64,000 nucleotides of DNA from NCBI RefSeq assembly GCF_900188025.1, contig NZ_FZNO01000011.1:102535-166534 (forward strand), written 5' to 3'. This document shows, piece by piece, positions 8,953-17,281 of this stretch. Position 1 is the first letter of the stretch, and the number at the start of each line of letters is the position of its first letter. This DNA comes from Blastococcus mobilis. Lineage in GTDB: Bacteria; Actinomycetota; Actinomycetes; Mycobacteriales; Geodermatophilaceae. The notes under the pieces are model-generated. The model made no database searches. It saw nothing but the letters and a program-made list of their open reading frames with translations, and was not told the DNA's origin. Made by a program: the position numbers and the translations under genes.

Positions 8953-9833
8953 TCCAGCTCATCGAGTACGCGCTGAACGGGGCGCTGCTAGGCCTGTTGT
9001 ACGCGCTCATCGCCATGGGCTTCGTGGTGATCTACCGAGCATCGAAGGTCTTCAACTTCGCCCAGGGCGAGCTGGTGGTGGTCGGCGCCTTCCTCGTCTG
9101 GTTCTTCACCCTCGACCTCGGCCTGCCGCTCTACGTGGGCCTGGCGCTGGCGCTCGCGGGCGCGGCGATCTTCGGGCTCGTCATCGAGCCCCTGCTGTTC
9201 CGGCGCCTGGTGGGGCAGTCCACCTTCGCGATGGTCATGGTGACGATCGGCCTGCTGATCCTGCTGCGCGGGCTGGTCCTCGTGATCTTCGGGCCGTCGG
9301 TCCGTCCCTTCCCGGCACTCATCTCCACGAGCCCGGTGAACATCGGGGACATCACGCTCAACCGGGGCCTGCTCTTCGGCGGGATCTTCACGATCGTGCT
9401 CGCGATCGGCGTCTCCCTGTACTTCTCGCGGACCCGGCCCGGACTGCGCATGACGGTGGTCGCGGAGGACCACCAGATCGCCCAGTCCATGGGCATCTCC
9501 GTCCGGCGGTCCATCGCCTACGCCTGGGCCATGGGCATGGTGCTCTCGACGTTGGCCGCCGTGTTCTACCTGAACGGCAAATCGGTCACCTTCCTGGTCT
9601 CCGAGATCGGTTTCGCGGCGCTCCCCGTGGCGCTGCTGGCCGGCCTGGAGTCGGTGGGTGGCCTTATCCCGGCCGGGATCATCGTCGGGGTGGCCCAGGG
9701 GCTCGCCGCCGGCTACATCGACCCGCTCATCGGCGGGAGTTTCTCGGCCGTCTTCCCGTACCTCGTCATGGTGACCATTCTTTTCCTCCGGCCGTCGGGT
9801 CTCTTCGGCTGGCGGATCGTCGAGAGGGTGTAG
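8949..9833 (+). CDS. Branched-chain-type ABC transporter permease (LivH-like)
   Basis: A 294-residue membrane protein with about eight hydrophobic segments. YALNGALLGLLYALIAMGF at the N-terminus and the conserved KVFNFAQGELVVVGAF are the LivH hallmarks, as is ALPVALLAGLESVGG (about 224-238) before the C-terminal helices. The GTG overlaps the synthetase stop. It forms the translocation channel with the LivM-like protein that starts at the very next base after its stop. Confidence 0.92.
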   Translation: MIQLIEYALNGALLGLLYALIAMGFVVIYRASKVFNFAQGELVVVGAFLVWFFTLDLGLPLYVGLALALAGAAIFGLVIEPLLFRRLVGQSTFAMVMVTIGLLILLRGLVLVIFGPSVRPFPALISTSPVNIGDITLNRGLLFGGIFTIVLAIGVSLYFSRTRPGLRMTVVAEDHQIAQSMGISVRRSIAYAWAMGMVLSTLAAVFYLNGKSVTFLVSEIGFAALPVALLAGLESVGGLIPAGIIVGVAQGLAAGYIDPLIGGSFSAVFPYLVMVTILFLRPSGLFGWRIVERV

Positions 9834-10892
9834 ATGTCCATGCAGCCGGCGGGCGTCTTCGCCCAGAGCTACGTGCGGGACATGGCGATATTCCGCACCT
9901 GGAAGCAGGGACTCGCCCTGGGCATCTTCCTGCTGGCACTGCTCCTCGTCCCCGCAGTGCTCGGTGCCCGCTACGTCGCCATCGCCAACATCATGCTGAT
10001 CACCGCGGTCGTGGTCCTCGGACTGCAGATCACGACCGGCTTCGCGGGGCAGGTGAACCTGGGTCAGGCGGCATTCATGGGAATGGGTGCCTACACGGCC
10101 GGGGCGTTGTCCTCCGGGCAGCAGTGGCCGTTCCTGGTCACGGTCCCGATCGCGGGCATCGTGGCGGCCCTGTTCGGCGCCATCTTCGGACTGGCGGCCG
10201 TCCGGATCCGCGGCTTCTACCTCGCGTTGACGACCATCGCCGCGCAGTTCATCTTCGTGTTCGCCGTCCTGAACCTGCCCACGTCCTGGACCGGCGGGGC
10301 GCAGGGCCTGCGCGTCGAGACGGCGTCGATCTTCGGCTTCGTGTTCAACACCGACAACCGCATGTACTACCTGATCCTCGCGATCACGGCGATCATGACG
10401 ATCGGGGCCTACGGGATCGTGCGGAGCCGGCACGGGCGCGCCTTCGTCGCCGTCCGGGACGACGACCTGGCGGCCGGCTTCACCGGCGTGAACGTGGTGG
10501 GCACGAAGGCGACGGCGTTCTTCGTCGGAGCGTTCTACGCCGGCGTCGGTGGTGCGCTCTGGGCCTACTACATCCGGTTCGTCTCCGCCGACCAGTTCAC
10601 CTTGTTCAACTCGGTCTACTACATGGGAATGGTCATCGTCGGCGGCCTGGGTTCCATCGCGGGCGCATTCGTGGGCGTGTTCCTGATCCGCGCCGCCCAG
10701 GAGATCCTCACCGCCGTCGGCCCCTCGATCGCCGACGTGTTCCCGGCGCTCGGCAGCAGCGTCGTCTTCGCCAGCGTGAACATCGTCCTGGGCGCGGCGA
10801 TCGCACTGATGCTCATCCTCGAACCCCGCGGCGTGATGCACCGCTACAACGTCCTCAAACGCGCCTACCGATTGTGGCCCTATCCGCATTAG
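9834..10892 (+). CDS. Branched-chain-type ABC transporter permease (LivM-like)
   Basis: A 352-residue permease. The family signature TGFAGQVNLGQAAFMGMGAY (about residues 65-84) and the later KATAFFVGAFYAGVGGALWA and MGMVIVGGLGSIAGAFVG place it in the LivM group. About nine hydrophobic segments. It starts directly after the LivH stop with no spacer, so the two permeases are probably translated as a pair. It is followed by a 66-base gap and the binding protein. Confidence 0.92.
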   Translation: MSMQPAGVFAQSYVRDMAIFRTWKQGLALGIFLLALLLVPAVLGARYVAIANIMLITAVVVLGLQITTGFAGQVNLGQAAFMGMGAYTAGALSSGQQWPFLVTVPIAGIVAALFGAIFGLAAVRIRGFYLALTTIAAQFIFVFAVLNLPTSWTGGAQGLRVETASIFGFVFNTDNRMYYLILAITAIMTIGAYGIVRSRHGRAFVAVRDDDLAAGFTGVNVVGTKATAFFVGAFYAGVGGALWAYYIRFVSADQFTLFNSVYYMGMVIVGGLGSIAGAFVGVFLIRAAQEILTAVGPSIADVFPALGSSVVFASVNIVLGAAIALMLILEPRGVMHRYNVLKRAYRLWPYPH

Positions 10893-10958
10893 CCGGGCCC
10901 ACCTGTCCGTCGCTCCTCCGATCCGCATCCTGGCTACCTCCTAGAGATGGAGAAAGAA

Positions 10959-12230
10959 ATGGCGAGCAAGAGAAACGGCCGTGTCCTCGCGGCCTCCGTG
11001 GCGGCGGCAACCCTGCTCACCGCCTGCGGCGGCGACGACGAGGGCGGTGGCGGCGGTGGCGGCGGCGAGGGGGCGTCGGGGGGCGCGACCTACAACCAGG
11101 CGTGGCTGGTCGACTTCTCCGGGCCGTACGCCGACGTCTACGACGAACTGCAGGCGGCCCGCGAGGCGACCAACGAGTGGTGGAACGACCAGGTGGGCAG
11201 CGAGATCGGCGTCCAGCTGTCGGGCGAGGTGTACGACCACCGCTACGACGCCGCCCAGGTCGCGAGCCTCTGGCCGGGCATCCTCTCCGAGATCCAGCCG
11301 ATCATGGCGATGGGCGTCGGCGGTCCCGACGTCGCCGCCCTCCAGCAGCGGCTGCCCAGCGACAAGGTGCCGATGCTGATGAACACGGCCGGCTACGGCT
11401 ACGCCTGGGAGCCCGACCAGTGGGTGTTCAACCCACGGGCCACCTACGTCCACGAGGCCGCCGGTTTCGTCGACTGGTTCAAGGAGGCCCAGAAGATCGA
11501 CGGGCCGGTGAAGGTCGCCATGATCTCCTCCGAGGCGTCCCCCGCCTACGTGGACATGGTCGACGGCATCGAGGGCTTCGCGGAGGCCAACCCGGACGTG
11601 GCCGAGGTGGTCGCGGTCGAGTTCGCCGAGGTGCAGCCGGCCGACCTGAGCAGCCAGGTGCGCCGGATCGTGGGCGCCGAGGCGGACGTGATCCTCATCC
11701 AGACCAACACCACGCAGGCCGTCGTCACCATGCAGGCCCTCGAGTCGCTCAACCAGGACATCCCGATCATGTTGAGCTCGCACAACAGCCTGCAGGCCAC
11801 GGCCGACGCCGCCGGTGGGCTGGAGAAGCTCGAGGGCGACTTCGAGTCGTTCGGCTTCGTCGTCCCCGCCGAGGAAGAGGGCGAGGCGTACGAGTTCTAC
11901 AAGATGCTGACCGAGGACTACGGCCTCGAGGCGGAGTGGACGGTGCCGACGGTCCAGGGCATCGCGCACCAGCTGTACGCCAACCGGGTCGTCGAGCAGG
12001 CGGTCGAGATGGTGGGTGCCGAGAACCTCACCGGCCAGGCCATCTACGACGCGATCCTCGAGGTCCAGCTGACCTCCGAGGACCTGTTCGGGTTCCTGCC
12101 CGACCTCGACTGGACGCCGGAGGCGCCGTTCCCGACCAGCGGGCTCACCACCAGCATCGGGACGGTGGCCGACGGCACGTACGCGCGCGCCGAGCTCAAC
12201 CACGAGATCCCGGAGCTCGAGAAGTGGTAG
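10959..12230 (+). CDS. ABC transporter substrate-binding lipoprotein (LivK/periplasmic-binding-protein type 1)
   Basis: A 423-residue binding protein. The signal peptide ends in a lipobox LLTAC (about residues 17-21), followed by an acidic/glycine-rich linker, so it is anchored outside the membrane. The mature part has the type I bilobed fold (QAWLVDFSGPYADVYDELQA near 45). The ATG at 10959 sits 6 bases after GGAGAAAG and is preferred to the in-frame ATG at 10947. Its stop is within the start region of the next gene. The ligand is not known; amide/branched-chain binding proteins of this fold in actinobacterial and alpha-proteobacterial catabolic clusters often take aromatic or alicyclic acids. 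Confidence 0.9.
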   Translation: MASKRNGRVLAASVAAATLLTACGGDDEGGGGGGGGEGASGGATYNQAWLVDFSGPYADVYDELQAAREATNEWWNDQVGSEIGVQLSGEVYDHRYDAAQVASLWPGILSEIQPIMAMGVGGPDVAALQQRLPSDKVPMLMNTAGYGYAWEPDQWVFNPRATYVHEAAGFVDWFKEAQKIDGPVKVAMISSEASPAYVDMVDGIEGFAEANPDVAEVVAVEFAEVQPADLSSQVRRIVGAEADVILIQTNTTQAVVTMQALESLNQDIPIMLSSHNSLQATADAAGGLEKLEGDFESFGFVVPAEEEGEAYEFYKMLTEDYGLEAEWTVPTVQGIAHQLYANRVVEQAVEMVGAENLTGQAIYDAILEVQLTSEDLFGFLPDLDWTPEAPFPTSGLTTSIGTVADGTYARAELNHEIPELEKW

Positions 12231-13114
12231 CAGGTCCCGCGGCACGGTCCGGGGGTGCCCTCGCCGAGGGCGCCCCCGGGTCGGCCCCGTCCACGGCTGA
12301 CCAGGGCGGCCCCGGCGGGTCGCCGCTCCTCGAGCTCAGCAACGTCGAGGTGACCTACAGCGGGGTCATCCTGGTCCTCAAGGGCATCAACATCACGGTG
12401 CCCCAGCGGGGCTGCGTGGCGCTCCTGGGCCCCAACGGCGCCGGCAAGAGCACCACCCTCAAGGCGGTCTCGGGCGTGCTCAAGACCGAGGAGGGCCTCG
12501 TCAGCGCCGGCCAGGTGCGCTTCGCCGGCGAGCGGATCGACACGCTGGCGGCCGAGCGGACCGTCCGCAAGGGCATCCTGCACGTGATGGAGGGCCGCAA
12601 GGTCCTCGAGCACATGACGGTCGAGCAGAACCTCGTGGCCGGTGGGCACCTGCAGCGGAGCAAGGACGCCAAGGAGTCGCTCGAGCTGACCTACGAGTAC
12701 TTCCCGCGGCTGGCCGACCTGCGCGGCCGGACGTCCGGTTACCTCTCCGGCGGCGAGCAGCAGATGCTCGTCATCGGCCGCGCGCTCATGGCCAGGCCGA
12801 AGCTCATGATGATCGACGAGCCGTCCCTCGGCCTGGCGCCGCTCATGGTCGAGGAGATCTTCTCGATCCTGCACCGGCTCCGGCAGGAGGACCTGGCGCT
12901 GGTGATCGTGGAGCAGAACACCGCCGCGGCTCTGGCGCTGGCCGACTACGGGTACGTCCTGGACAACGGCCGCATCGTGCTGGACGGCACGGCCGAGAGC
13001 CTGCGGTCCAACGAGGACATCCGCGAGTTCTACCTGGGCCTCGGCGCCACGGGGGAGCGCAAGAGCTTCCGCGACATCAAGCACTACCGCCGCCGGAAGC
13101 GGTGGCTGGGGTGA
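12224..13114 (+). CDS. Branched-chain-type ABC transporter ATP-binding protein (LivF-like)
   Basis: A 296-residue ATPase. Walker A is GPNGAGKST (about 67), the signature is SGYLSGGEQQMLVIGRAL, Walker B is LMMIDEPSLGL and the H-loop position reads LVIVEQN, as normal for LivF (Gln in place of His). It has an unusual N-terminal extension of about 35 Gly/Ala/Pro-rich residues before the domain. The GTG at 12224 overlaps the binding-protein stop and has GGAG 8 bases upstream. The stop overlaps the GTG of the selenoprotein-like gene (GTGA). It completes a full ABC importer from 6140 to 13114. Confidence 0.9.
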   Translation: MVAGPAARSGGALAEGAPGSAPSTADQGGPGGSPLLELSNVEVTYSGVILVLKGINITVPQRGCVALLGPNGAGKSTTLKAVSGVLKTEEGLVSAGQVRFAGERIDTLAAERTVRKGILHVMEGRKVLEHMTVEQNLVAGGHLQRSKDAKESLELTYEYFPRLADLRGRTSGYLSGGEQQMLVIGRALMARPKLMMIDEPSLGLAPLMVEEIFSILHRLRQEDLALVIVEQNTAAALALADYGYVLDNGRIVLDGTAESLRSNEDIREFYLGLGATGERKSFRDIKHYRRRKRWLG

Positions 13115-14033
13115 GCCGCGACGGCGGGGCCGGCGGCGACCGGGATCCGATCGACTACATCGCCCGCACGCGGGACACGTACACCAAGCTGGGCTACCAG
13201 CCCTATGCGTGGGTGCACAGCGACGAGGACCCGCCCATGGCGGAGCTTTCGAAGCCGCTGTCGGAGTGCCGGCTCGGCCTCGCCTCCTCTGGTGGCGTGT
13301 ACCGCGTCGGTCAGGTGGCCTTCCACTAAAGGACGACACGTCCTTCCGGGCGATCGACACGTCGGTGCCGACCTCGGAGCTCCGGGTCACGCACTTCGCG
13401 TACGACACGACGGATGCGCGCCGCGATCCCAACTGCGTCCTGCCGCTGGACCCGCTGCGGGACCTCGTGTCGGAGGGGCGGATCGGAGCGCTCGCGCCCA
13501 CCGCGTTCGGTTGCATGGGCGGCGTCTACTCCGCGCGCCGGGTGCGGGAGCAGCTCGCTCCCGAGCTCGCCCGGCACATGCTGGCGGAGGGGATCGACGC
13601 CGCCCTGCTGGTGCCCGTCTAGCCGGTGTGCCATCAGTCAGTTGGACTGATCGCGCGTCATCTGGAGGCCGCGGGCCTCCCCACGGTCACGCTGTCGAGC
13701 GCGCGGACGATCACCGCCGCCGTCCGTCCGCCGCGGAGCGTGTTCGTGGACTTCCCCCTCGGCCACACGGCGGGACCGCCCGGCGACCCCGCCGCGCAGG
13801 CGGCCGTCGTGAGTGCGGCGCTGGACTGCCTGGAGACGGCCGCGAAGCCGGGGACGATCGTCGATCTCGACCTGACCTGGCCCGGTGGTCCGGGCTGGAA
13901 GCGCGAGGACGCCGGCGAGACCCGGAAGCCCCGCGACGACACACCGCAGTACCAGCACGACGACGACCGGGTGGCCGCCGAGGCTGCGCACCGGGCCGGA
14001 CGCTGCCGCGCCTGCATCGGCATCGACGGCTGA
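13111..14033 (+). CDS. GrdB-like (glycine/betaine/sarcosine reductase B family) selenoprotein; in-frame TAG at the Sec site, plus one frameshift
   Basis: Three open segments together form one protein of about 307 residues. Segment 1 (13111-13326) has DPIDYIARTRDTYTKLGYQP and SGGVYRVGQVAFH, the family N-terminus. After a one-base loss near 13327-13330 the frame continues KDDTSFRAID to ALLVPV. There an in-frame TAG (13620-13622) is followed, in the same frame, by PVCHQSVGLIARHLEAAGLP to a TGA at 14031. In relatives this spot is U or C in a U/C-P-V-C redox motif. A long hairpin starts right after the TAG (see 13625-13659). UAG-encoded selenocysteine has been reported for Geodermatophilus and Blastococcus (Mukai et al. 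2016), so the TAG is probably Sec. The start overlaps the livF stop, making it the last gene of the importer operon. No GrdA/GrdC partner is present, so the reaction is unknown. A C-terminal CRAC could be a second redox pair. The alternative is a pseudogene with two lesions, which the preserved hairpin and downstream frame argue against. Confidence 0.8.
13625..13659 (+). ncRNA. Putative bacterial SECIS hairpin after the UAG codon
   Basis: Directly after the TAG, bases 13625-13639 pair with 13645-13659 in a 15-step helix with one C-C mismatch (13632/13652) and three G-U pairs. The top seven pairs are perfect (ATCAGTC with GACTGAT), closed by a five-base AGTTG loop. The loop begins 17 bases after the codon, within the spacing known for bacterial SECIS elements, and contains an unpaired GU as SelB-binding loops do. 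The codons here (CAT CAG TCA GTT GGA) are unusually poor in third-position G/C, suggesting RNA structure constrains them. Confidence 0.72.
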
Positions 14034-14095
14034 CCCCGCGGACGCCCCCGGGGAGGCGCGGGGCTATTGACTGCCCGGTCGCGCGTCGGCAAAAC

Positions 14096-14109
14096 TGATA
14101 CGAACGTCA
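14096..14109. promoter_or_regulatory. Operator site 3 (TGATACGAACGTCA)
   Basis: Third copy of TGAYRC-N3-YGTCA, preceded by CAAAAC as at site 1. It lies 41 bases upstream of the acyl-CoA dehydrogenase start at 14151 and separates the transporter operon from the 14151-20744 operon. Confidence 0.6.
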
Positions 14110-14150
14110 GAAGCGCTGTTTCCGCAGACCTCACGAATGGTCAGGTGAGC

Positions 14151-15296
14151 ATGGACGCCACGTCGTACGAGAGCTTCAGGACCGGCCTGTTCGAGGCGAT
14201 CTGGCGGGATCTCGACCCGCTCGAGGAAGAGATCGAGAACACCGAGAGCCTGCCGTACGACCGGCTGATGCCGCTGCTGCGCGGGATGCGGGCGTTCGGG
14301 CTGACCATCCCGGAGGAGTACGGCGGCGTCGGGCTGTCGATGTCGCAGTACCTGCCGGTGCTCGGCGAGTTCGCGAAGGTCCAGGGCGGCATCCGCGTCG
14401 TCGTCCACGTCCACAACTCCATGGCGCACGCCCTCTGGGAACTGGGCAACGAGGAGCAGCGGAAGGCGGTCCTCCCCGGCTGCGTCGACGGCACGAACTC
14501 GGTGGCCTTCGCCCTGACCGAGCCCGACCACGGCAGCGGGGCGGACCTCGGCACGACGATCGTGCGCGACGGCGACGACTACGTGATCAACGGCCGCAAG
14601 TGGCTGATCACCAACTCCGACTTCGCCACCCACTTCATCGTGTTCGGCAAGACCGACCCCACCGGCGGCGAGGAGGCGGTCAGCGCCGTCCTCGTGGAGC
14701 GGGACACCCCGGGATTCACCATCGAGGCGCTGCCGGAGACCATGGGCTGCAAGGGCGGGCAGCACGGTCTGCTGACCTTCGTCGACGTCCGCGTGCCGGT
14801 GGCCAACCTCCTCGGCGAGGAGGGGCGGGGCCTGGCGCAGATGGAGCAGGCGCTGGAGATCAGCCGGGTCTTCATCGCGGCCACGTCGCTGGGCACCGCC
14901 GAGCGGTCGCTGGAGCTCGCGCTGCAGCACGCGAAGGAACGGGTGACCTTCGGCAAGCCCCTCGCCGCCCGGCAGGGCATCCAGCGCTACCTGGCCGAGA
15001 TGGCCACGGACGTCTACGCGCTCCGGAACATGATCAGCGACGCCGCCGAGAAGTGGGACCGGGGGCTGCGCATCCCCGCCGAGGCATCGATGTGCAAGCT
15101 GTTCGGTCTCGAGGCCGTGGGGCGGGTGACCGACCGGGCTCTCCTGGTGTTCGGGGGCATCGGCTACACCCGCAAGCACCCGATCGAACGGCTGTACCGC
15201 GACGCGCGGCTGAACTGGCTGGAGGAGGGGCCGCCCACCATCCAGTACATGGTCGCCGCGGGCGCGCTGCTGAACGGTTACGAATGGGACCGGTGA
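14151..15296 (+). CDS. Acyl-CoA dehydrogenase
   Basis: A 381-residue FAD-dependent acyl-CoA dehydrogenase of normal length. FALTEPDHGSGADLGT is the FAD/substrate-binding motif (about 124-139), HAKERVTFGKPLAARQGIQ follows near 260, and the C-terminal NWLEEGPPTIQ keeps Glu at the usual catalytic-base position. This differs from the other two ACADs in the window, which carry Asp. The ATG at 14151 follows AGGTGAGC; the frame is open upstream but operator site 3 lies there. It leads a six-gene operon whose genes overlap or nearly touch. Likely role is alpha,beta-dehydrogenation of a CoA thioester. Confidence 0.9.
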   Translation: MDATSYESFRTGLFEAIWRDLDPLEEEIENTESLPYDRLMPLLRGMRAFGLTIPEEYGGVGLSMSQYLPVLGEFAKVQGGIRVVVHVHNSMAHALWELGNEEQRKAVLPGCVDGTNSVAFALTEPDHGSGADLGTTIVRDGDDYVINGRKWLITNSDFATHFIVFGKTDPTGGEEAVSAVLVERDTPGFTIEALPETMGCKGGQHGLLTFVDVRVPVANLLGEEGRGLAQMEQALEISRVFIAATSLGTAERSLELALQHAKERVTFGKPLAARQGIQRYLAEMATDVYALRNMISDAAEKWDRGLRIPAEASMCKLFGLEAVGRVTDRALLVFGGIGYTRKHPIERLYRDARLNWLEEGPPTIQYMVAAGALLNGYEWDR

Positions 15297-16051
15297 CGGG
15301 CTCGTGCGCCGGCAAGGTGGTGCTCGTCGTGGGCGGCACCCGGGGGATCGGGCGCGCCTGCTGCCTGGACCTCGCCCGCGCCGGCGCGACGGTCGTGGTG
15401 TCGGGCCGTTCGGAGAAGAATGCCGAGGAGGTCGCCCAGGCGGTCCGTGACCTCGGCGCCGAGGCGAGCGCGGCCATCCACGACGTCAGTGACGTCGACG
15501 CGACCACGGCGGTGGTCGACGACGTGCACCGGCAGTACGGGCGGATCGACGGGCTGGTGGCCAACGCCGGCATGAACCCGTACTTCATCCGCGCGGAGAA
15601 GCTGACCCCCGAGGAGTGGGACGATTCCATGGCGGTCAACCTCCGGGGCCTGTTCTTCGCGATCCAGGCCGTCGGCAGGCACATGCTGGCGGCGGGCCGC
15701 GGGTCGATCGTCACCATGTCGTCGGTCACCGCGCAGCGCGGGGTCCTGCGCGGTCTGCCGTACGTGGCCGCGAAGGGTGGCCTCGATGCCATGACGCGCA
15801 CGCTCGCCGTCGAGTGGGCCGACCGTGGGGTGCGCGTCAACGGTGTGGCCCCGGGCTACATCGAGACGGACCTGACCGAGGGCGTGCGGCAGAACGACAG
15901 CCTCCGGGACATGGTCCTGCGCAAGGTGCCCGCCGCCCGGTTCGGCGCGGCGGACGAGGTGGCCGCGCTGGCCACCTTCCTGGTCTCCGACGCGGCCGCG
16001 TACATGACCGGCCAGGTCGTCACCGTGGACGGCGGCTACGCCGTCTCCTAG
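15293..16051 (+). CDS. SDR-family oxidoreductase (FabG/3-hydroxyacyl-CoA dehydrogenase type)
   Basis: 252 residues. VGGTRGIGRACCLDLARAGA is the cofactor motif near residue 10; NAGMNPYF near 85, SSVTAQRG near 137 and the catalytic YVAAKGG near 151 complete a classical SDR. The end reads TGQVVTVDGGYAVS, typical of FabG-like enzymes. The GTG at 15293 overlaps the ACAD stop (GTGA). In the operon it would follow ACAD and a hydratase in oxidising a 3-hydroxy-acyl-CoA, before the thiolase next door. Confidence 0.87.
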   Translation: MTGSCAGKVVLVVGGTRGIGRACCLDLARAGATVVVSGRSEKNAEEVAQAVRDLGAEASAAIHDVSDVDATTAVVDDVHRQYGRIDGLVANAGMNPYFIRAEKLTPEEWDDSMAVNLRGLFFAIQAVGRHMLAAGRGSIVTMSSVTAQRGVLRGLPYVAAKGGLDAMTRTLAVEWADRGVRVNGVAPGYIETDLTEGVRQNDSLRDMVLRKVPAARFGAADEVAALATFLVSDAAAYMTGQVVTVDGGYAVS

Positions 16052-16075
16052 CAGCACCGGATGAGGGAGCGCACC

Positions 16076-17281
16076 ATGAGAGACGTCTTCGTCGGCGGCG
16101 TGGGCATGACCGCCTTCGGCAAGTTCCCCGACCGCACGGTGGGGGCGCTCGCGACCGACGCGACCACCGGCGCACTCCAGGACGCGGGCCTCGGCGTCCC
16201 CGACGTCGAGACGGTCTTCTACGCGAACGCGACGGCCGGGCTGATGACCGGTCAGGAGATGGTCCGCGGCCAGATCGCCCTGCGCGAGACGGGGCTGCTC
16301 GGCAAGCCGATCGTCAACGTGGAGAACGCCTGCGCGTCCGCGTCGACGGCGGCCAACCTGGCGTGGCTGTCCGTCGCGTCCGGGCAGGTCGACATCGCCC
16401 TCGCCGTGGGCGCCGAGAAACTGTCGCACCCCGACAAGACCCGGGCGTTCACCGCGCTGGCCGCGGCGGTCGACCAGGAGCGGCTGGACGAGCTGAAGGC
16501 CGCGCTCTACAACGAGCAGGCCGATCCCGCCGCGACGGGTGACCGGTCGTTCTTCATGGACGTGTACGCCGACATGGCGCAGAAGTACATGGCGCGCAGC
16601 GGTGCGACGGCCGAGGACTTCGCCGCCGTGGCGGTCAAGAGCCACCGGCACGCCGCGCTCAACCCCCGGGCGCAGTACCGCAACCAGGTGACCGTGGAGG
16701 AGGTGCTCGGGAGCCGCCGGATCAGCGGTCCGCTCACCCTGCTCATGTGCTCGCCCATCGGTGACGGGGCGGCGGCGATCGTGTTCTGCTCCGAGGAGGT
16801 GGCGTCCCGGCTGGAGACGCCCAAGGTGCGCGTCCGCGCGTCGTCGCTGGTGTCCGGCCGCGAGGGCCACTCGTCCGAGACGGCCGCCGAGCGCGCCGCC
16901 CAGCGAGCCTACGAGGTGGCCGGCCTCGGGCCGGAGGACGTCGACGTCGCGGAGGTCCACGACGCGGCCGCCCCGGCGGAGCTGATTATCTACGAGGAGC
17001 TCGGGCTGTGCGCGCCCGGCGAGGGGCCGAAGCTGCTGGCCTCCGGTGACACGGCGCTCGGCGGCCGGATCCCGGTCAACACCAGCGGCGGGCTGATCAG
17101 CAAGGGGCACCCGGTCGGCGCCACGGGCCTCGCGCAGCTCGTCGAGCTCACCGAGCAGCTCCGCGGGACCCTGGGGGAGCGGCAGGTCGAGGGCGCGCGG
17201 GTCGCCATCGCCGAGAACGGCGGCGGCTACCTGGGGCCCGACCCGGCCGCGGTGTGCGTGACGATCCTGTCCCGGGACTGA
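16076..17281 (+). CDS. Thiolase-superfamily protein (SCP-x/lipid-transfer type acetyl-CoA acetyltransferase)
   Basis: 401 residues. The nucleophile cysteine lies in VENACASASTAAN (about residue 86) and the C-terminal histidine motif is SKGHPVGATGL (about 340). The second cysteine of degradative thiolases is replaced: the C-terminus reads NGGGYLG, as in SCP-x-type thiolases. The ATG at 16076 is preferred because GAGGGAG lies 6 bases upstream; an in-frame ATG at 16061 has no ribosome site. It is about one quarter identical by eye in its motifs to the thiolase at 20783. It likely cleaves a 3-ketoacyl-CoA. Confidence 0.85.
   Translation: MRDVFVGGVGMTAFGKFPDRTVGALATDATTGALQDAGLGVPDVETVFYANATAGLMTGQEMVRGQIALRETGLLGKPIVNVENACASASTAANLAWLSVASGQVDIALAVGAEKLSHPDKTRAFTALAAAVDQERLDELKAALYNEQADPAATGDRSFFMDVYADMAQKYMARSGATAEDFAAVAVKSHRHAALNPRAQYRNQVTVEEVLGSRRISGPLTLLMCSPIGDGAAAIVFCSEEVASRLETPKVRVRASSLVSGREGHSSETAAERAAQRAYEVAGLGPEDVDVAEVHDAAAPAELIIYEELGLCAPGEGPKLLASGDTALGGRIPVNTSGGLISKGHPVGATGLAQLVELTEQLRGTLGERQVEGARVAIAENGGGYLGPDPAAVCVTILSRD

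Noticed and set aside
10124..13114. A 996-residue frame ending as LivF
   Set aside because: Only the last 296 residues are real; the rest is LivM and LivK read out of frame.
13620..13622. TAG as a simple nonsense mutation
   Set aside because: The downstream frame is fully kept for 136 codons, the stop hits the exact Sec/Cys column, and a SECIS-like hairpin follows; a random lesion would not give this set. Kept as the alternative explanation.
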